DNA of 64,000 nt from Rhodanobacter denitrificans (GTDB lineage: Bacteria; Pseudomonadota; Gammaproteobacteria; Xanthomonadales; Rhodanobacteraceae), in assembly GCF_000230695.2 (NCBI RefSeq), contig NC_020541.1:1-64000 (forward strand), written 5' to 3'. Under the pieces are notes generated by a model. The model was not told the origin of the DNA. It did not search any database and saw nothing but the letters and a program-made list of their open reading frames with translations. Both the position numbers and the translations under genes were made by a program. Each line of letters starts with the position of its first letter. The stretch's first letter is position 1. Positions 11,505 through 24,273 of this stretch are shown here, piece after piece.

Positions 11505-12149
11505 TCAGTCGTCGCTGGCAAGCGTGCCGAGGCGGATCCGCCGCTCGCCGCCGCGCCACGCCAGGGCGGCGATCAGGCCATGCCCGAGCGCCAGCCGCTG
11601 CAGCTGCCAGGCGCCGGCGTCGTCGCCGTGCAGCCGCCGCAGCTGCAGCCGTCCGTCCGCGCTGGCGACGCTGAGCCGGTCCAGGCCGAACGCGAGGCCG
11701 CGCCCCAGCGCCTTCAGCACCGCCTCCTTGGCGGTCCACAGTTCGAGGAAGACGGCGCCGCGCTCGGCCTCCGGCAAGGCGGCCAGCGCCGCGGCCTCCT
11801 CGGCGCAGAAAAAACGCCGGGCGAGCTGCAGTGCGTGCGGGCGTGGGCGCAGGCATTCGAGGTCGATCCCCGGCGCGACATGGCGGCCGACCGCGACCAG
11901 GGCATGGCCGCCACTGTGCGACCAGTTGAAGCCGAGCGTCGGGTCCAGCCCGGCGGCGAGCGCGGGGCGACCGTGCTCGCCCTCGGCCAGCACCACCTGC
12001 TCTGCCGCGATGCCGAGGTAGGTGGCCAGCAGTGCGCGCAGCGGTGCCCGCCCGCGCGACTGCTGGTGGTCCAGCCGCCACACATGAATCTCGTCATCGC
12101 GCAGGTGCTCTGCTACGTTGGCAAGTGTCGGTGCGGGCGCGGCGATCAT
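11505..12149 (-). CDS. 4'-phosphopantetheinyl transferase, Sfp/AcpT type
   Basis: The enzyme moves the phosphopantetheine arm of CoA onto a serine of carrier proteins. Motifs are in the right order: NWSHSGGHALVAVG, the magnesium-binding GIDLE, then FFCAEEAAAL and LWTAKEAVLKALGRGL. At 214 residues it is of the Sfp/AcpT class, not the roughly 125-residue AcpS class. The start at 12149 is preferred; an upstream in-frame start would add 16 Arg/His-rich residues. It is co-oriented with pdxJ (84-base gap) and divergent from the sensor kinase gene. Confidence 0.9.
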   Translation of the reverse strand: MIAAPAPTLANVAEHLRDDEIHVWRLDHQQSRGRAPLRALLATYLGIAAEQVVLAEGEHGRPALAAGLDPTLGFNWSHSGGHALVAVGRHVAPGIDLECLRPRPHALQLARRFFCAEEAAALAALPEAERGAVFLELWTAKEAVLKALGRGLAFGLDRLSVASADGRLQLRRLHGDDAGAWQLQRLALGHGLIAALAWRGGERRIRLGTLASDD

Positions 12150-12237
12150 CCGCGCATGGTGCCGCCGGCACCGCCATGGCACAAGCACGGGCCGCATGGT
12201 GCCGCGCCCGTCGATCGTCTGGCCGGGAGAAGGTGAC

Positions 12238-15200
12238 TTGATTCAGGGGTGGATGCTGCTGCTGGTGTCGCTGCTGTACGTCGGGCTGCTGTTCGTGGTG
12301 GCCTACGCGGGCGACCGTCGGCCGCTGTACCCGCGCCAGCCGCGACTGCGGCCGATCGTCTACAGCCTGGCGCTGGCGGTGTACTGCTCGTCGTGGACGT
12401 TCTACGGCGCGGTCGGCACCGCCGCACGCGACGGCCTGGCCTACCTGCCGATCTACCTCGGCCCGATCCTGCTGTTCGTGTTCGGCTTCGGCCTGCTGCG
12501 CCGGCTGGTGCAGACGGTGAGGCAGCGCAACATCACCTCGATCGCCGACTTCATCGGCGCGCGCTTCGGCAAGTCGCACGGGTTGGCCGCGCTGGTGGCG
12601 GTGATCGCGGTGGTCGCCGTGGTGCCGTACATCGCGCTGCAGTTCAAGGCGGTGGCGATGTCGTACAGCGTGCTGGGCGGGGTCAGGCACGGCATGGTGA
12701 CCGCCGGCGGCGTCGACAGCGCGCTGTGGTGCGCGGTGCTGCTGGCGGTATTCGCGATCCTGTTCGGCACGCGCAGCATCGACGCCACCGAACACCACCA
12801 CGGCATGATGCTGGCGATTGCGCTGGAGTCGCTGATCAAGCTGCTCGCGTTCGTGGCGCTGGCCGGCTACGCGCTGTGGCAAGGCCCCGGGCTGGCCGAT
12901 ACCGTGCAGCTTCCGGCTGCCCAGCTGAGCCATGGCCTGTCGCCGGGTTTCCTGGCGCAGACGATGCTGGCGTTCTGCGCGATGTTCTGCCTGCCGCGGC
13001 AGTTCCAGATCGGCATGGTCGAATGCGAGGACACCGACGACCTCACCCGTGCGCGCTGGATGGTGCCGCTGTACCTGGTCATCGTCAGCGTGGCGGTGCT
13101 GCCGATCGTGGCGGCCGGCGCACACCTGCCGCTGGTGCGCGACGGCGCCGCTGACGCCTGGGTGCTGACCCTGCCGATGGCGCACGGTGACCGCGGCATG
13201 GCGCTGCTGGCCTTCATCGGCGGTTTCTCGGCGGCAACCGGCATGGTGATCGTGGCCTCGGTGGCGCTGTCGACGATGATCAGCAACGACCTGGTGATGC
13301 CAGCGCTGCTGCGCATCCGCCCGCTGCGGCTGGAGCAGCGCAGCGACCTGTCGCAGCTGGTGCTGGGCGTGCGCCGGGTGGCGATCATCCTGCTGGCGGT
13401 GATGGCCTACGCCTACTACCGGGCCGCCGCGAACGCGGAGAACCTGGCTGCCACCGGCCTGCTCGCGTTCGCCGCGGTGGCGCAGTTCGCGCCGGCGCTG
13501 ATCGCCGCGCTGTACTGGCGCGGCGCCAGCCGTCGCGGCGTGATCGTGGGCCTGGCCGGCGGCTTCGCGGTGTGGCTGTACACCTTGCTGCTGCCGGCGC
13601 TGATCCGCTCGGATGGCTGGCTGCAGCACGGTCCGTTCGGCTGGGACTGGCTGCGCCCGCAGGCGCTGTTCCACCTGAGCGGCTGGGACCCGGTGATGCA
13701 CGGCACGTTCTGGTCGCTGCTGGCCAACGTGGGCTGCCTGGTGTTCGTCTCGCTGCGGCTGCGGCCCAGCCTGGAGGAGCGCCTGCACGCGGCGATGTTC
13801 ATGGATGCCGATCCGGCCAGCCGCGGCGGCAGCGGCGACTGGCGCGGCCGCGTGGCGGTGGCCGACCTGCGCACCATCGCCGAGCGCATCGTGGGCGAGC
13901 GCAGCAGCGTGCGCGCGTTCGAGGAATACGGACAGCGCCGCGGCAAGCCGCTGCTGGCCGGCGAGGCGGCCGACCGCGCACTGATCCAGTACACGGAGCG
14001 GCTGCTCGCCTCGGCGGTGGGCGCGGCGAACGCGCGGCGCATCCTGATCAGCGCGCTGTCCGGCAGCGGCCTGGACCTGGCCGAGTCGATGGCGTTGCTG
14101 GACGAGGCCTCGCAGGAGTTGCGCTTCAACCGCGAGCTGTTGTCCACCACGCTGGAAAACGTTTCGCAGGGGATCAGCGTGGTCGACGCGCGGATGCGCC
14201 TGGTGGCGTGGAACCGGCGCTACCTGGAACTGTTCGACTACCCCGACGGCATGGTGCACGTGGGCGTGCCGGTGGCCGAGCTGATCCGCTGGAACGCCGA
14301 GCGCGGCGAGTGCGGCCCGGGCGAGGTCGAGGCGCACGTGGCCAAGCGCATCCAGTACATGCGGGCCGGCTCGGCGCACCTGTTCCAGCGCGTGCGCCCG
14401 GACGGCACGGTGATCGAGATGCGCGGCCGCGCGCTGCCCGGCGGCGGCTACGTCACCACCTATACCGACGTCACCGCGTACAAGCACGCCGAGCAGGCGC
14501 TGATCGAGGTGAACGAGACGCTGGAGCAGCGCGTCGAGCAGCGCACTGCCGAGCTGTCCGAGGCGCTGGTCGCCACCGCGCAGGCGCGGCGCGCGGCGGA
14601 AACGGCGAACATCTCCAAGACGCGCTTCCTGGCCGCCGCCAGCCACGACCTGCTGCAGCCGCTCAACGCGGCGCGCCTGTTCACCTCGGCACTGCGCCAG
14701 CATCCCGGACTGGACCCCGAGGCCAGCGGTCTGGCCGAGCGCATCGACGCCTCGTTCCGCGCCGCCGAGGACCTGCTCGATGCATTGCTCGACGTCTCGC
14801 GGCTGGATGCCGGCAGCTACCACCCCGAGGTCGGCGCGTTCGCGCTGGCCGAGCTGTTCGATTCGCTGACGGCGCAGTTCGCGGTGGTCGCCGAACGGCG
14901 CGGGCTGCGCCTGCGCGTGGTGCCGACGCGGCTGGCGGTGCGCAGCGACCCGCAGCTGCTGCGCCGGATCCTGCAGAACTTCCTCTCCAACGCGCTGCGC
15001 TACACCAGCAAGGGCAGCGTACTGCTGGGCGCGCGGCGGGTCGGCGTGGACGAGGTGCGCATCGAGGTATGGGACTCCGGCCCCGGTATCGCGGCGGAGC
15101 AGCGCGCGCGGATCTTCGACGAGTTCCAGCGGCTGGAACAGCCTTCGCCGTGGGGTGAGAAAGGACTGGGCCTGGGCCTGTCGATCTGCGACCGCCTGGC

Positions 15201-15726
15201 CGGCATCCTCGGCCACCGGCTCGACCTGCATTCGCGGGTCGAGCACGGCAGCTGCTTCGCGGTGACCGTGCCGCGCAACGAGGCGGTGCCGGTGCGCCGC
15301 CAGCGCGTGCAACGCAGCGGCACCGACAAGCAGCTGCCGCTGACCGTGCTGTGCCTGGACAACGACGCGGCGATCCTCGACGGCATGCGCGCCCTGCTCA
15401 GCCGCTGGGGCGTCGACTGCCGCATCGCGCTCGACGCGGCACAGGCGCGCGACGAACTGCGCCGCGGCACGGTGGACCTGATCCTGGCCGACTATCACCT
15501 GGCCGACGATGCCGACGGCCTGCAGGTGCTGCAGCAGTTGCGCCAGGCGCTGGGCGACCTGCCGCCCGTGGCGATGATCACCGCCGACGGCAGCAGCGAG
15601 CTGAAACAGCGCGCCCGCGCGCTCGGCTACCCGCTGCTGCACAAGCCGGTGCGCCCCGCCGCGCTGCGCGCGCTGCTGACGGCGCTGGTACGCAGGCAGG
15701 GGGAGCCCGCGAGTTCAGCGGATTAG
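12238..15726 (+). CDS. Hybrid sensor histidine kinase with sodium/solute-symporter domain (CrbS/MxtR-like)
   Basis: The 1162-residue protein combines an N-terminal SSS transporter-like domain of about 12-13 membrane segments (residues 1 to about 510), a PAS region and a coiled coil. The kinase core has H-box ASHDLLQPLNAARLF with His near 803, N-box FLSNALRYTSKG and G-boxes DSGPGI and GLGLGLSICDRLAG. A receiver domain follows, with the phospho-acceptor Asp in LADYHLADD near residue 1085. The TTG at 12238 follows a strong GGAGAAGG site and gives the expected short N-terminus. With the convergent LuxR regulator and acs next door, this resembles the CrbS-CrbR (MxtR-ErdR) acetate-switch system. 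The function is inferred from architecture and neighbourhood. Confidence 0.9.
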   Translation: MIQGWMLLLVSLLYVGLLFVVAYAGDRRPLYPRQPRLRPIVYSLALAVYCSSWTFYGAVGTAARDGLAYLPIYLGPILLFVFGFGLLRRLVQTVRQRNITSIADFIGARFGKSHGLAALVAVIAVVAVVPYIALQFKAVAMSYSVLGGVRHGMVTAGGVDSALWCAVLLAVFAILFGTRSIDATEHHHGMMLAIALESLIKLLAFVALAGYALWQGPGLADTVQLPAAQLSHGLSPGFLAQTMLAFCAMFCLPRQFQIGMVECEDTDDLTRARWMVPLYLVIVSVAVLPIVAAGAHLPLVRDGAADAWVLTLPMAHGDRGMALLAFIGGFSAATGMVIVASVALSTMISNDLVMPALLRIRPLRLEQRSDLSQLVLGVRRVAIILLAVMAYAYYRAAANAENLAATGLLAFAAVAQFAPALIAALYWRGASRRGVIVGLAGGFAVWLYTLLLPALIRSDGWLQHGPFGWDWLRPQALFHLSGWDPVMHGTFWSLLANVGCLVFVSLRLRPSLEERLHAAMFMDADPASRGGSGDWRGRVAVADLRTIAERIVGERSSVRAFEEYGQRRGKPLLAGEAADRALIQYTERLLASAVGAANARRILISALSGSGLDLAESMALLDEASQELRFNRELLSTTLENVSQGISVVDARMRLVAWNRRYLELFDYPDGMVHVGVPVAELIRWNAERGECGPGEVEAHVAKRIQYMRAGSAHLFQRVRPDGTVIEMRGRALPGGGYVTTYTDVTAYKHAEQALIEVNETLEQRVEQRTAELSEALVATAQARRAAETANISKTRFLAAASHDLLQPLNAARLFTSALRQHPGLDPEASGLAERIDASFRAAEDLLDALLDVSRLDAGSYHPEVGAFALAELFDSLTAQFAVVAERRGLRLRVVPTRLAVRSDPQLLRRILQNFLSNALRYTSKGSVLLGARRVGVDEVRIEVWDSGPGIAAEQRARIFDEFQRLEQPSPWGEKGLGLGLSICDRLAGILGHRLDLHSRVEHGSCFAVTVPRNEAVPVRRQRVQRSGTDKQLPLTVLCLDNDAAILDGMRALLSRWGVDCRIALDAAQARDELRRGTVDLILADYHLADDADGLQVLQQLRQALGDLPPVAMITADGSSELKQRARALGYPLLHKPVRPAALRALLTALVRRQGEPASSAD

Positions 15727-15849
15727 CAGGTCCGATACCGCGTCGGACCCATCCGTTTGCTGGCGCGAATTCCGCCGTGCGTTCCGCCATGGGGCAATCC
15801 GGGCTTTCCGCGATGGCGGGTTGCCTTCGCAAGCCTGCCCGGGACGGCT

Positions 15850-16524
15850 TCAGGCGTCGTCGTCTTCGGGCAGCGGCTGCATCGCGCCGGGTTCGACCGC
15901 CAGCTGGCTGGCGATCAGCGCGACCTGGGTGCGGTTGTTGACGCCGAGCTTGCGCATGATCGCGGTCATGTGCGCCTTGACGGTGGCTTCGGAAACGCCG
16001 AGCTCCCAGGCGATCTGCTTGTTCAGCAGGCCTTCGGCGATCATCGTCATCACGCGAAACTGCTGCGGTGTCAGCGCGGCGACCTGCGCGGCAGCGGCGG
16101 CTTCGTCGGGCCTGAGCTCGGCGTTGCCGCCGACCAGTTGTGGCGGCAGCCAGACGTCGCCGTCGAGCACGGCGCGGATCGCCGCCACGATGCTTTCGCC
16201 CGAACTGGATTTCGGGATGTACGCCGACGCACCGTGAGCCAGCGCGCGGCGTGCCACCTGCGCCTCTTCGTGGCCGGACACCACGATGGTCGGCAGGCCC
16301 GGATACTGGCCGCGGATGTGCGCCAGCGCGGAATAGCCGCGCGCACCGGGCATGTGCAGGTCCAGCAGCAGCAGCTCGGCATCGGGGAATTGCTCGATCA
16401 GGCCGAGCAGGGCGTGCACGCTGTCGGCGGTATGCACGCGTGCCTGCGGCATGGCGGCCAGCACCGCGCGCTGCAGCGCGTCGCGGAACAGCGGGTGGTC
16501 GTCGGCGATCAGGATGTCGGGCAT
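15850..16524 (-). CDS. LuxR/NarL-type response regulator (CrbR/ErdR-like)
   Basis: The 224-residue protein has an N-terminal receiver domain (ILIADDHPLFRDAL, phospho-acceptor Asp55 in LLLDLHMPGARG, VVSGHEE, KSSSGE). A C-terminal LuxR helix-turn-helix follows (LTPQQFRVMTMIAEGLLNKQ and SEATVKAHMTAIMRKLGV). It is convergent with the sensor kinase gene, separated by 123 bases, and lies just downstream of acs on the same strand. In Vibrio and Pseudomonas the CrbR/ErdR partner of an SSS-type kinase activates acs; the same role is inferred here. The start at 16524 gives the canonical MPDILIADD N-terminus. Confidence 0.92.
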   Translation of the reverse strand: MPDILIADDHPLFRDALQRAVLAAMPQARVHTADSVHALLGLIEQFPDAELLLLDLHMPGARGYSALAHIRGQYPGLPTIVVSGHEEAQVARRALAHGASAYIPKSSSGESIVAAIRAVLDGDVWLPPQLVGGNAELRPDEAAAAAQVAALTPQQFRVMTMIAEGLLNKQIAWELGVSEATVKAHMTAIMRKLGVNNRTQVALIASQLAVEPGAMQPLPEDDDA

Positions 16525-16539
16525 GGCGTTCGTCGGCAA

Positions 16540-16615
16540 GGCGGGAGCGCACCCCGTGCGCGATGCTTTTGCTCCGCTGTGTGGAAAAGCACAGCGCACG
16601 GCGTGCGCTCCTGCC
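16540..16615. repeat. GTAG-type REP inverted pair between acs and the regulator gene
   Basis: Two imperfect inverted copies of a REP unit face each other. The left arm includes GGAGCGCACCCCGTGCGCG followed by ATGCTTTT, and the right arm is its near complement ending GCGTGCGCTCCTGCC. Each unit is itself a palindrome. The same unit recurs at 24189, 46167 and 60007. Here the GTAG head is degraded to GCGG or GCAG. Confidence 0.8.
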
Positions 16616-16621
16616 ATTTCC

Positions 16622-18562
<1,941 letters not shown>

Positions 18563-18693
18563 GGCTGGGCTCCTGCTGGCTCGGCGTGGAAGGTGGCGAA
18601 GGGGGATCCCGCGGCAGGCGTCGACGCCCGGCGGTGCGCACGCTTCGAGTGTAGCCCGATCGTCGCGAAGGTAGCGGCGCGCCGCCGGCTCGA

Positions 18694-18716
18694 CTTTGGT
18701 CGAAGTTCGACCAAAG
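18694..18716. promoter_or_regulatory. 23-bp perfect palindrome in the acs/porin divergent region
   Basis: CTTTGGTCGAA (18694-18704), a single central G, then TTCGACCAAAG (18706-18716) form a perfect inverted repeat. It lies 68 bases upstream of the porin ATG and about 130 upstream of the acs ATG. It is a strong candidate operator for the nearby LuxR-type response regulator or another acetate-linked regulator. As RNA it could also form a stem, but there is no loop and no T-run. Confidence 0.65.
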
Positions 18717-18783
18717 GCGAATAGTCGCCCGCGTCGCAGCATGGCCATGCTCGGCTCGTCATCGACCCTGGGGAGACGCACGC

Positions 18784-20160
18784 ATGACTCAACGACACAC
18801 CCATCGTTACTCCGCGCTTGCCCTGAGCATGGCTTGCGCCCTGATGCTTCCGCTGGCCGGCCACGCGCAGGCGGACACGCACGAGCAGCAACTTGAGCAG
18901 CGTGTGGCGCAGCTCGAGCAGCAGTTGAACGAACTGAAGGCCATGATCCAGGCGCAGAAGGCCGCGCCCGCGCCGCCGGCACCCGCGCAGAACGTGGCGG
19001 CGGCCCCAGTGGCGGCGACGCCGGTGTTCAGCAGCGCGCCCGGCGTGTCGGTGGCGCTGCACGGTTTCGTCAGCGCCAGCGCGTTCAGCCAGAACAAGAG
19101 CTTCACCTACGGCAACGGTCAGAACGCGCTGTTCCCGATCCCCGGCTCGAAAGGCTCGCTCTCCGGGGTCGACGTGCGCAACACGCGCTTCTGGCTCGAC
19201 TTCAAGGGCGCCAAGTTCGCCGGCAACTGGAGCGGCGGCGGGCGCATCGAGATGGACTTCTTCGGCGGCTTCAACGGCACCGGCGCGTACAGCCAGCAGC
19301 AGCCGACGCCGCGTCTGCGCCAGGCCTACATGGACCTGACCAACCCCGAGAGCGGCACCACCGTGCGCATCGGCCAGCAGTGGGACCTGATGTTCCCGGT
19401 CGACAACTCGCCGACCTCGCTGGCGCACATCGCGTTCCCGCTCGGCTTCGGTTCCGGCTACGGCGGCTGGCGCTTCCCCGGCGTGGTGGTGATGCAGGAC
19501 CTCAACCACGGCAGTACCGGTGCGCAGTGGCGGCTCGACGTGGGCGCGTTCGAGGGCACCTGGAGCGGACCGGGCAACAACGTCAACTACCTCACCGCCG
19601 GCAGCGCCGGCTTCCGCCCGCAGGTGGAGGCACGCTTGCACGTGCAGGACAAGAACTGGCTGGCGTACTTCTCGGCGCACTACAGCAAGGTCGACCTGCG
19701 CGGCGTGGGCGGCACCGCGCCGACGCCAATCCAGTCCAGCGTGAAGAGCACCGGCTACGAAATCGGCGGCCAGTGGAAGCCGGGCCCGTGGACGTTCAAG
19801 GGACTGGCCTACACCGGCAACGGCCTTGGCGAGATCTTCGGCGCGATGTCGCAGTTCGGCGACATCCAGGAGAGCGGCGGCTTCGTGCAGGCGGGCTACA
19901 GCTTCACGCCGAACTGGAGCCTGTATGCGTTCTATGCCTACAGCAAACCCGACAGCAAGGACGTGATCGCCTGGATGGGCAACGGCTCGACCGGCTTGCT
20001 GCGCAACCGCCAGACCGCGCTGAGCCTGCAGTACACCGCCGGCTCGTATGACCTCAGTGCCGAATGGATGCACGACAAGCTCGACTCCACCAGCAACGGC
20101 GTGGATCGTAAGACCACCACCGGCAACCAGTTCAGCCTCAACGCGCTTTATCGCTTCTGA
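18784..20160 (+). CDS. DcaP-like outer-membrane porin
   Basis: The 458-residue protein starts with a signal peptide (about 1-31, ending GHAQA), followed by a coiled-coil segment with [20 protein letters not shown]. An Ala/Pro linker leads into a long beta-barrel region with repeated aromatic-rich strands and the terminal Phe (NALYRF) that the BAM machine recognises. This architecture fits DcaP-family trimeric porins, which take up dicarboxylates and other small acids. It is divergent from acs and followed by an MHS transporter, so outer- and inner-membrane steps of carboxylate uptake are inferred. A GGGGAGACG site precedes the ATG. Confidence 0.85.
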   Translation: MTQRHTHRYSALALSMACALMLPLAGHAQADTHEQQLEQRVAQLEQQLNELKAMIQAQKAAPAPPAPAQNVAAAPVAATPVFSSAPGVSVALHGFVSASAFSQNKSFTYGNGQNALFPIPGSKGSLSGVDVRNTRFWLDFKGAKFAGNWSGGGRIEMDFFGGFNGTGAYSQQQPTPRLRQAYMDLTNPESGTTVRIGQQWDLMFPVDNSPTSLAHIAFPLGFGSGYGGWRFPGVVVMQDLNHGSTGAQWRLDVGAFEGTWSGPGNNVNYLTAGSAGFRPQVEARLHVQDKNWLAYFSAHYSKVDLRGVGGTAPTPIQSSVKSTGYEIGGQWKPGPWTFKGLAYTGNGLGEIFGAMSQFGDIQESGGFVQAGYSFTPNWSLYAFYAYSKPDSKDVIAWMGNGSTGLLRNRQTALSLQYTAGSYDLSAEWMHDKLDSTSNGVDRKTTTGNQFSLNALYRF

Positions 20161-20197
20161 GGTTCATGGCGGCGTGCCCCGGCGCGCCGCCGACCCA

Positions 20198-20217
20198 CCT
20201 CCCGCGACAGCGGGAGG
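20198..20217. repeat. CCTCCCGC/GCGGGAGG hairpin, porin-MFS gap
   Basis: CCTCCCGC and GCGGGAGG are separated by GACA, forming a perfect 8-bp stem in the 158-base gap between the porin and transporter genes. The same arms recur as a longer palindrome at 31774-31797, so this is probably a dispersed palindromic repeat rather than a terminator (no T-run follows). Confidence 0.55.
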
Positions 20218-20318
20218 ATGACGAGGTGCGGCCCGGGGCAAGGGACGGTCCGCACCTTCCGACTTCTCCCCAGCGTTCCGGGCAGAGGCATCTCACACCA
20301 TTCGGGAGGGGAAACATC

Positions 20319-21989
20319 ATGGCCAGCAATGCCATTGGCGCCATCGGCAACCAGGCCGACGCCGCGCTCGACGTCAGCCACAAGCGGGTGATCCTGGCTT
20401 CCAGCCTGGGCACCGTGTTCGAGTGGTACGACTTCTACCTGTACGGCTCGCTCGCCGTGATCATCGGCCACCAGTTCTTCTCCGGCCTGAACGAGGCCAG
20501 CCAGCTGGTGTTCGCCCTGCTGGCGTTCGCCGCCGGCTTCGCAGTGCGTCCGTTCGGCGCGCTGGTGTTCGGCCGGGTCGGCGACCTGGTCGGGCGCAAG
20601 TACACCTTCCTGATCACCATCGTGATCATGGGCCTGTCCACGTTCTTCGTCGGCCTGCTGCCCAGTTACGGCTCGATCGGGGTGGCCGCACCAGTGATCC
20701 TGATCGCGCTGCGCATGCTGCAGGGCCTGGCACTCGGCGGCGAATACGGCGGCGCGGCCACCTACGTGGCCGAGCATGCGCCGCACGGCAAGCGCGGCCT
20801 GTACACCAGCTTCATCCAGATCACCGCCACCTTCGGCCTGTTCCTGTCGCTGCTGGTGATCCTGGGCTGCAAGTGGATGCTCGGCGACAAGTTCAACGAC
20901 TGGGGCTGGCGCATTCCGTTCCTGCTGTCCTCGCTGCTGCTGGCGATCTCGGTGTACATCCGCCTGCAACTGGCCGAGTCGCCGGTGTTCAAGCAGATGA
21001 AGGAGGAAGGCAAGCAGTCGAAGGCGCCGCTGACCGAATCGTTCGCGCGCTGGGGCAACCTGAAGCTGGTGATCCTGGCCCTGCTCGGCGCCACCGCCGG
21101 CCAGGCCGTGGTGTGGTACTGCGGCCAGTTCTACGCGATGTACTTCCTCGGCAGCACGCTGAAGATCGACGCCACCACCACCCAGCTGCTGATCGCCGCG
21201 GCGCTGGTGATCGGCACGCCGTTCTTCGTGGTGTTCGGCTGGCTGTCGGACAAGATCGGGCGCAAGCCAGTGGTGCTGGCCGGCTGCCTGCTCGCCGCGC
21301 TGACCTACTTCCCGATCTTCAAGGGCCTCACCCACTACGGCAACCCGGCGATCGAGGCGGCCAGCGTGGCGGCACCGGTCAAGGTGCTGGCCGATCCGGC
21401 TGGCTGCAGCGTGCAGATCGACCTGATCGGCAAGAAGGTCTTCACCAGCTCCTGCGACGTGGCCAAGAGCTACCTGGCCAAGCGCGGCGTGCCGTACGAG
21501 AACGTCGCCGCGGCGCCGGGCACGGTGGCGGTCGTCTCGGTCGGCGGCCAGGACTTCCCCGCGTTCGAGGGCGGCGCCCTGGCCAAGGCCGACTTCACCG
21601 CGCAGGGCAAGGCGTTCGGCGACAGCGTCGGCAAGGCCCTGGCCGCTGCCGGTTACCCGGCCAAGGCCGACCCGGCGCAGACCAACACGCCGATGGTGAT
21701 CCTGCTGCTGACCATCCTGGTGCTCTACGTGACGATGGTCTACGGACCAATCGCCGCGTGGCTGGTGGAGATGTTCCCCACCCGCATCCGCTACACCTCG
21801 ATGAGCCTGCCCTACCACATCGGCAACGGCTGGTTCGGCGGCTTCCTGCCCTCGGTATCGTTCGGCATCGTCGCGGCCACCGGCAACTTCTACGCCGGCC
21901 TGTGGTATCCGGTGGTGATCGCCACGATGACCTTCGTGATCGGCATGCTGTTCGTGCGCGAGACCAAGGACGTCGACCTCAACGACTGA
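20319..21989 (+). CDS. MHS-family MFS metabolite:proton symporter with large loop insertion
   Basis: The 556-residue transporter starts with the MHS hallmark LGTVFEWYDFYLYGSLA and has the cytoplasmic motifs FGRVGDLVGRKYTFL and FGWLSDKIGRKP, and LQGLALGGEYGGAATYVAEH. About 12 membrane helices are visible. Between helices 8 and 9 (residues about 350-465) lies a hydrophilic insertion of roughly 110 residues with two Cys (DPAGCSVQ and TSSCDVAK). Substrate is not determinable; the neighbouring porin, acs and sensor pair suggest acetate or another carboxylate. The ATG at 20319 follows CGGGAGGGG. A terminator follows the gene. Confidence 0.88.
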   Translation: MASNAIGAIGNQADAALDVSHKRVILASSLGTVFEWYDFYLYGSLAVIIGHQFFSGLNEASQLVFALLAFAAGFAVRPFGALVFGRVGDLVGRKYTFLITIVIMGLSTFFVGLLPSYGSIGVAAPVILIALRMLQGLALGGEYGGAATYVAEHAPHGKRGLYTSFIQITATFGLFLSLLVILGCKWMLGDKFNDWGWRIPFLLSSLLLAISVYIRLQLAESPVFKQMKEEGKQSKAPLTESFARWGNLKLVILALLGATAGQAVVWYCGQFYAMYFLGSTLKIDATTTQLLIAAALVIGTPFFVVFGWLSDKIGRKPVVLAGCLLAALTYFPIFKGLTHYGNPAIEAASVAAPVKVLADPAGCSVQIDLIGKKVFTSSCDVAKSYLAKRGVPYENVAAAPGTVAVVSVGGQDFPAFEGGALAKADFTAQGKAFGDSVGKALAAAGYPAKADPAQTNTPMVILLLTILVLYVTMVYGPIAAWLVEMFPTRIRYTSMSLPYHIGNGWFGGFLPSVSFGIVAATGNFYAGLWYPVVIATMTFVIGMLFVRETKDVDLND

Positions 21990-22010
21990 GTACAGTCGCC
22001 TGGAAACCAA

Positions 22011-22040
22011 AAACGCAGCGGCTCGTGCCGCTGCGTTTTT
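22011..22040 (+). terminator. Rho-independent terminator after the MFS gene
   Basis: AAACGCAGCGGC pairs with GCCGCTGCGTTT around a TCGT loop (arms 22011-22022 and 22027-22038), ending in five T's on the plus strand and preceded by A's. It may terminate in both directions and also serve the convergent small membrane-protein gene. Confidence 0.92.
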
Positions 22041-22064
22041 GTTGGCCACGGTGAACCGGACGGG

Positions 22065-22325
22065 TCAGGCGCGCTTGATCAGGCCGATGAGCACCAGCAG
22101 CACGATCGCGCCGATCATCGCGTAGATGATGCTGGTGACGATCGGGCTGCCGAGACTGAAGCCGATGCCGAGCGTCGGCAGCAGCCAGCCAGCGAGAAAC
22201 GCGCCGATGATGCCGACCACGATATTGCCGAGCAGGCCGAAGCCGAAACCGCGCACGATCAGGCCGGCCAGCCAGCCGGCGATCGCGCCGATGAGCAGAA
22301 AAATGATCAAGCCGGACGCAGTCAT
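22065..22325 (-). CDS. GlsB/YeaQ/YmgE-family stress membrane protein
   Basis: The 86-residue protein has three hydrophobic segments. The conserved pattern is IIFLLIGAIAGWLAGLIVRG, then GLLGNIVVGIIGAFLAGWLL near residues 30-50 and a C-terminal helix ending LIGLIKRA. This family (transglycosylase-associated, DUF1269/YeaQ type) is stress-induced in many bacteria, with unknown biochemical role. The ATG at 22325 is chosen because upstream codons lack family similarity. Confidence 0.88.
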   Translation of the reverse strand: MTASGLIIFLLIGAIAGWLAGLIVRGFGFGLLGNIVVGIIGAFLAGWLLPTLGIGFSLGSPIVTSIIYAMIGAIVLLVLIGLIKRA

Positions 22326-22518
22326 CGTGAATTTCCAGGTAATGCGGGGCAGCAGGATGCCATGCCGCGATGTCAGCGCAAGCGTCCTAGTTCTGCCGTG
22401 CAGCGATCGTGATTGAAGCGTGATGCTGCCGACCCGCACCATGCACGCGCAGCGGCGATCCGGAAGCAGACGCTATGCTGGCAGCCGGGCTGCGTACGAT
22501 GACTACGGGAGAGCACCG

Positions 22519-24188
<1,670 letters not shown>

Positions 24189-24192
<4 letters not shown>

Positions 24193-24262
24193 GAGCGCAC
24201 CCTGTGCGCGATGCTCTGAGGTCAATCCAGCCAAGAGCATCGCGCACAGGGTGCGCTCCTGC
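24189..24262. repeat. GTAG-REP inverted pair after the acyl-CoA synthetase gene
   Basis: The left unit starts GTAGGAGCGCACCCTGTGCG. Its 27-base arm 24191-24217 is perfectly complementary to 24234-24260, with a 16-base spacer. Each unit also folds on itself (GCGCAC..GTGCGC). The GTAG supplies the TAG stop of the upstream gene, and the right unit ends 14 bases before the stop of the convergent gene. Confidence 0.9.
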
Positions 24263-24273
24263 CCGTGGCGACC

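Noticed and set aside
10497..12236. 579-codon plus-strand frame across exbD2, pdxJ and the transferase gene
   Set aside because: It runs antisense to two recognised genes and shows no domain.
12094..15642. 1182-codon antisense frame over the sensor kinase gene
   Set aside because: Low-complexity composition, no motif, and it fully overlaps a well-supported gene.
15784..15819. CCGCCAT/ATGGCGG inverted repeat between the convergent kinase and regulator genes
   Set aside because: Only seven pairs around a 22-base loop with no T-run; too weak to call a terminator.
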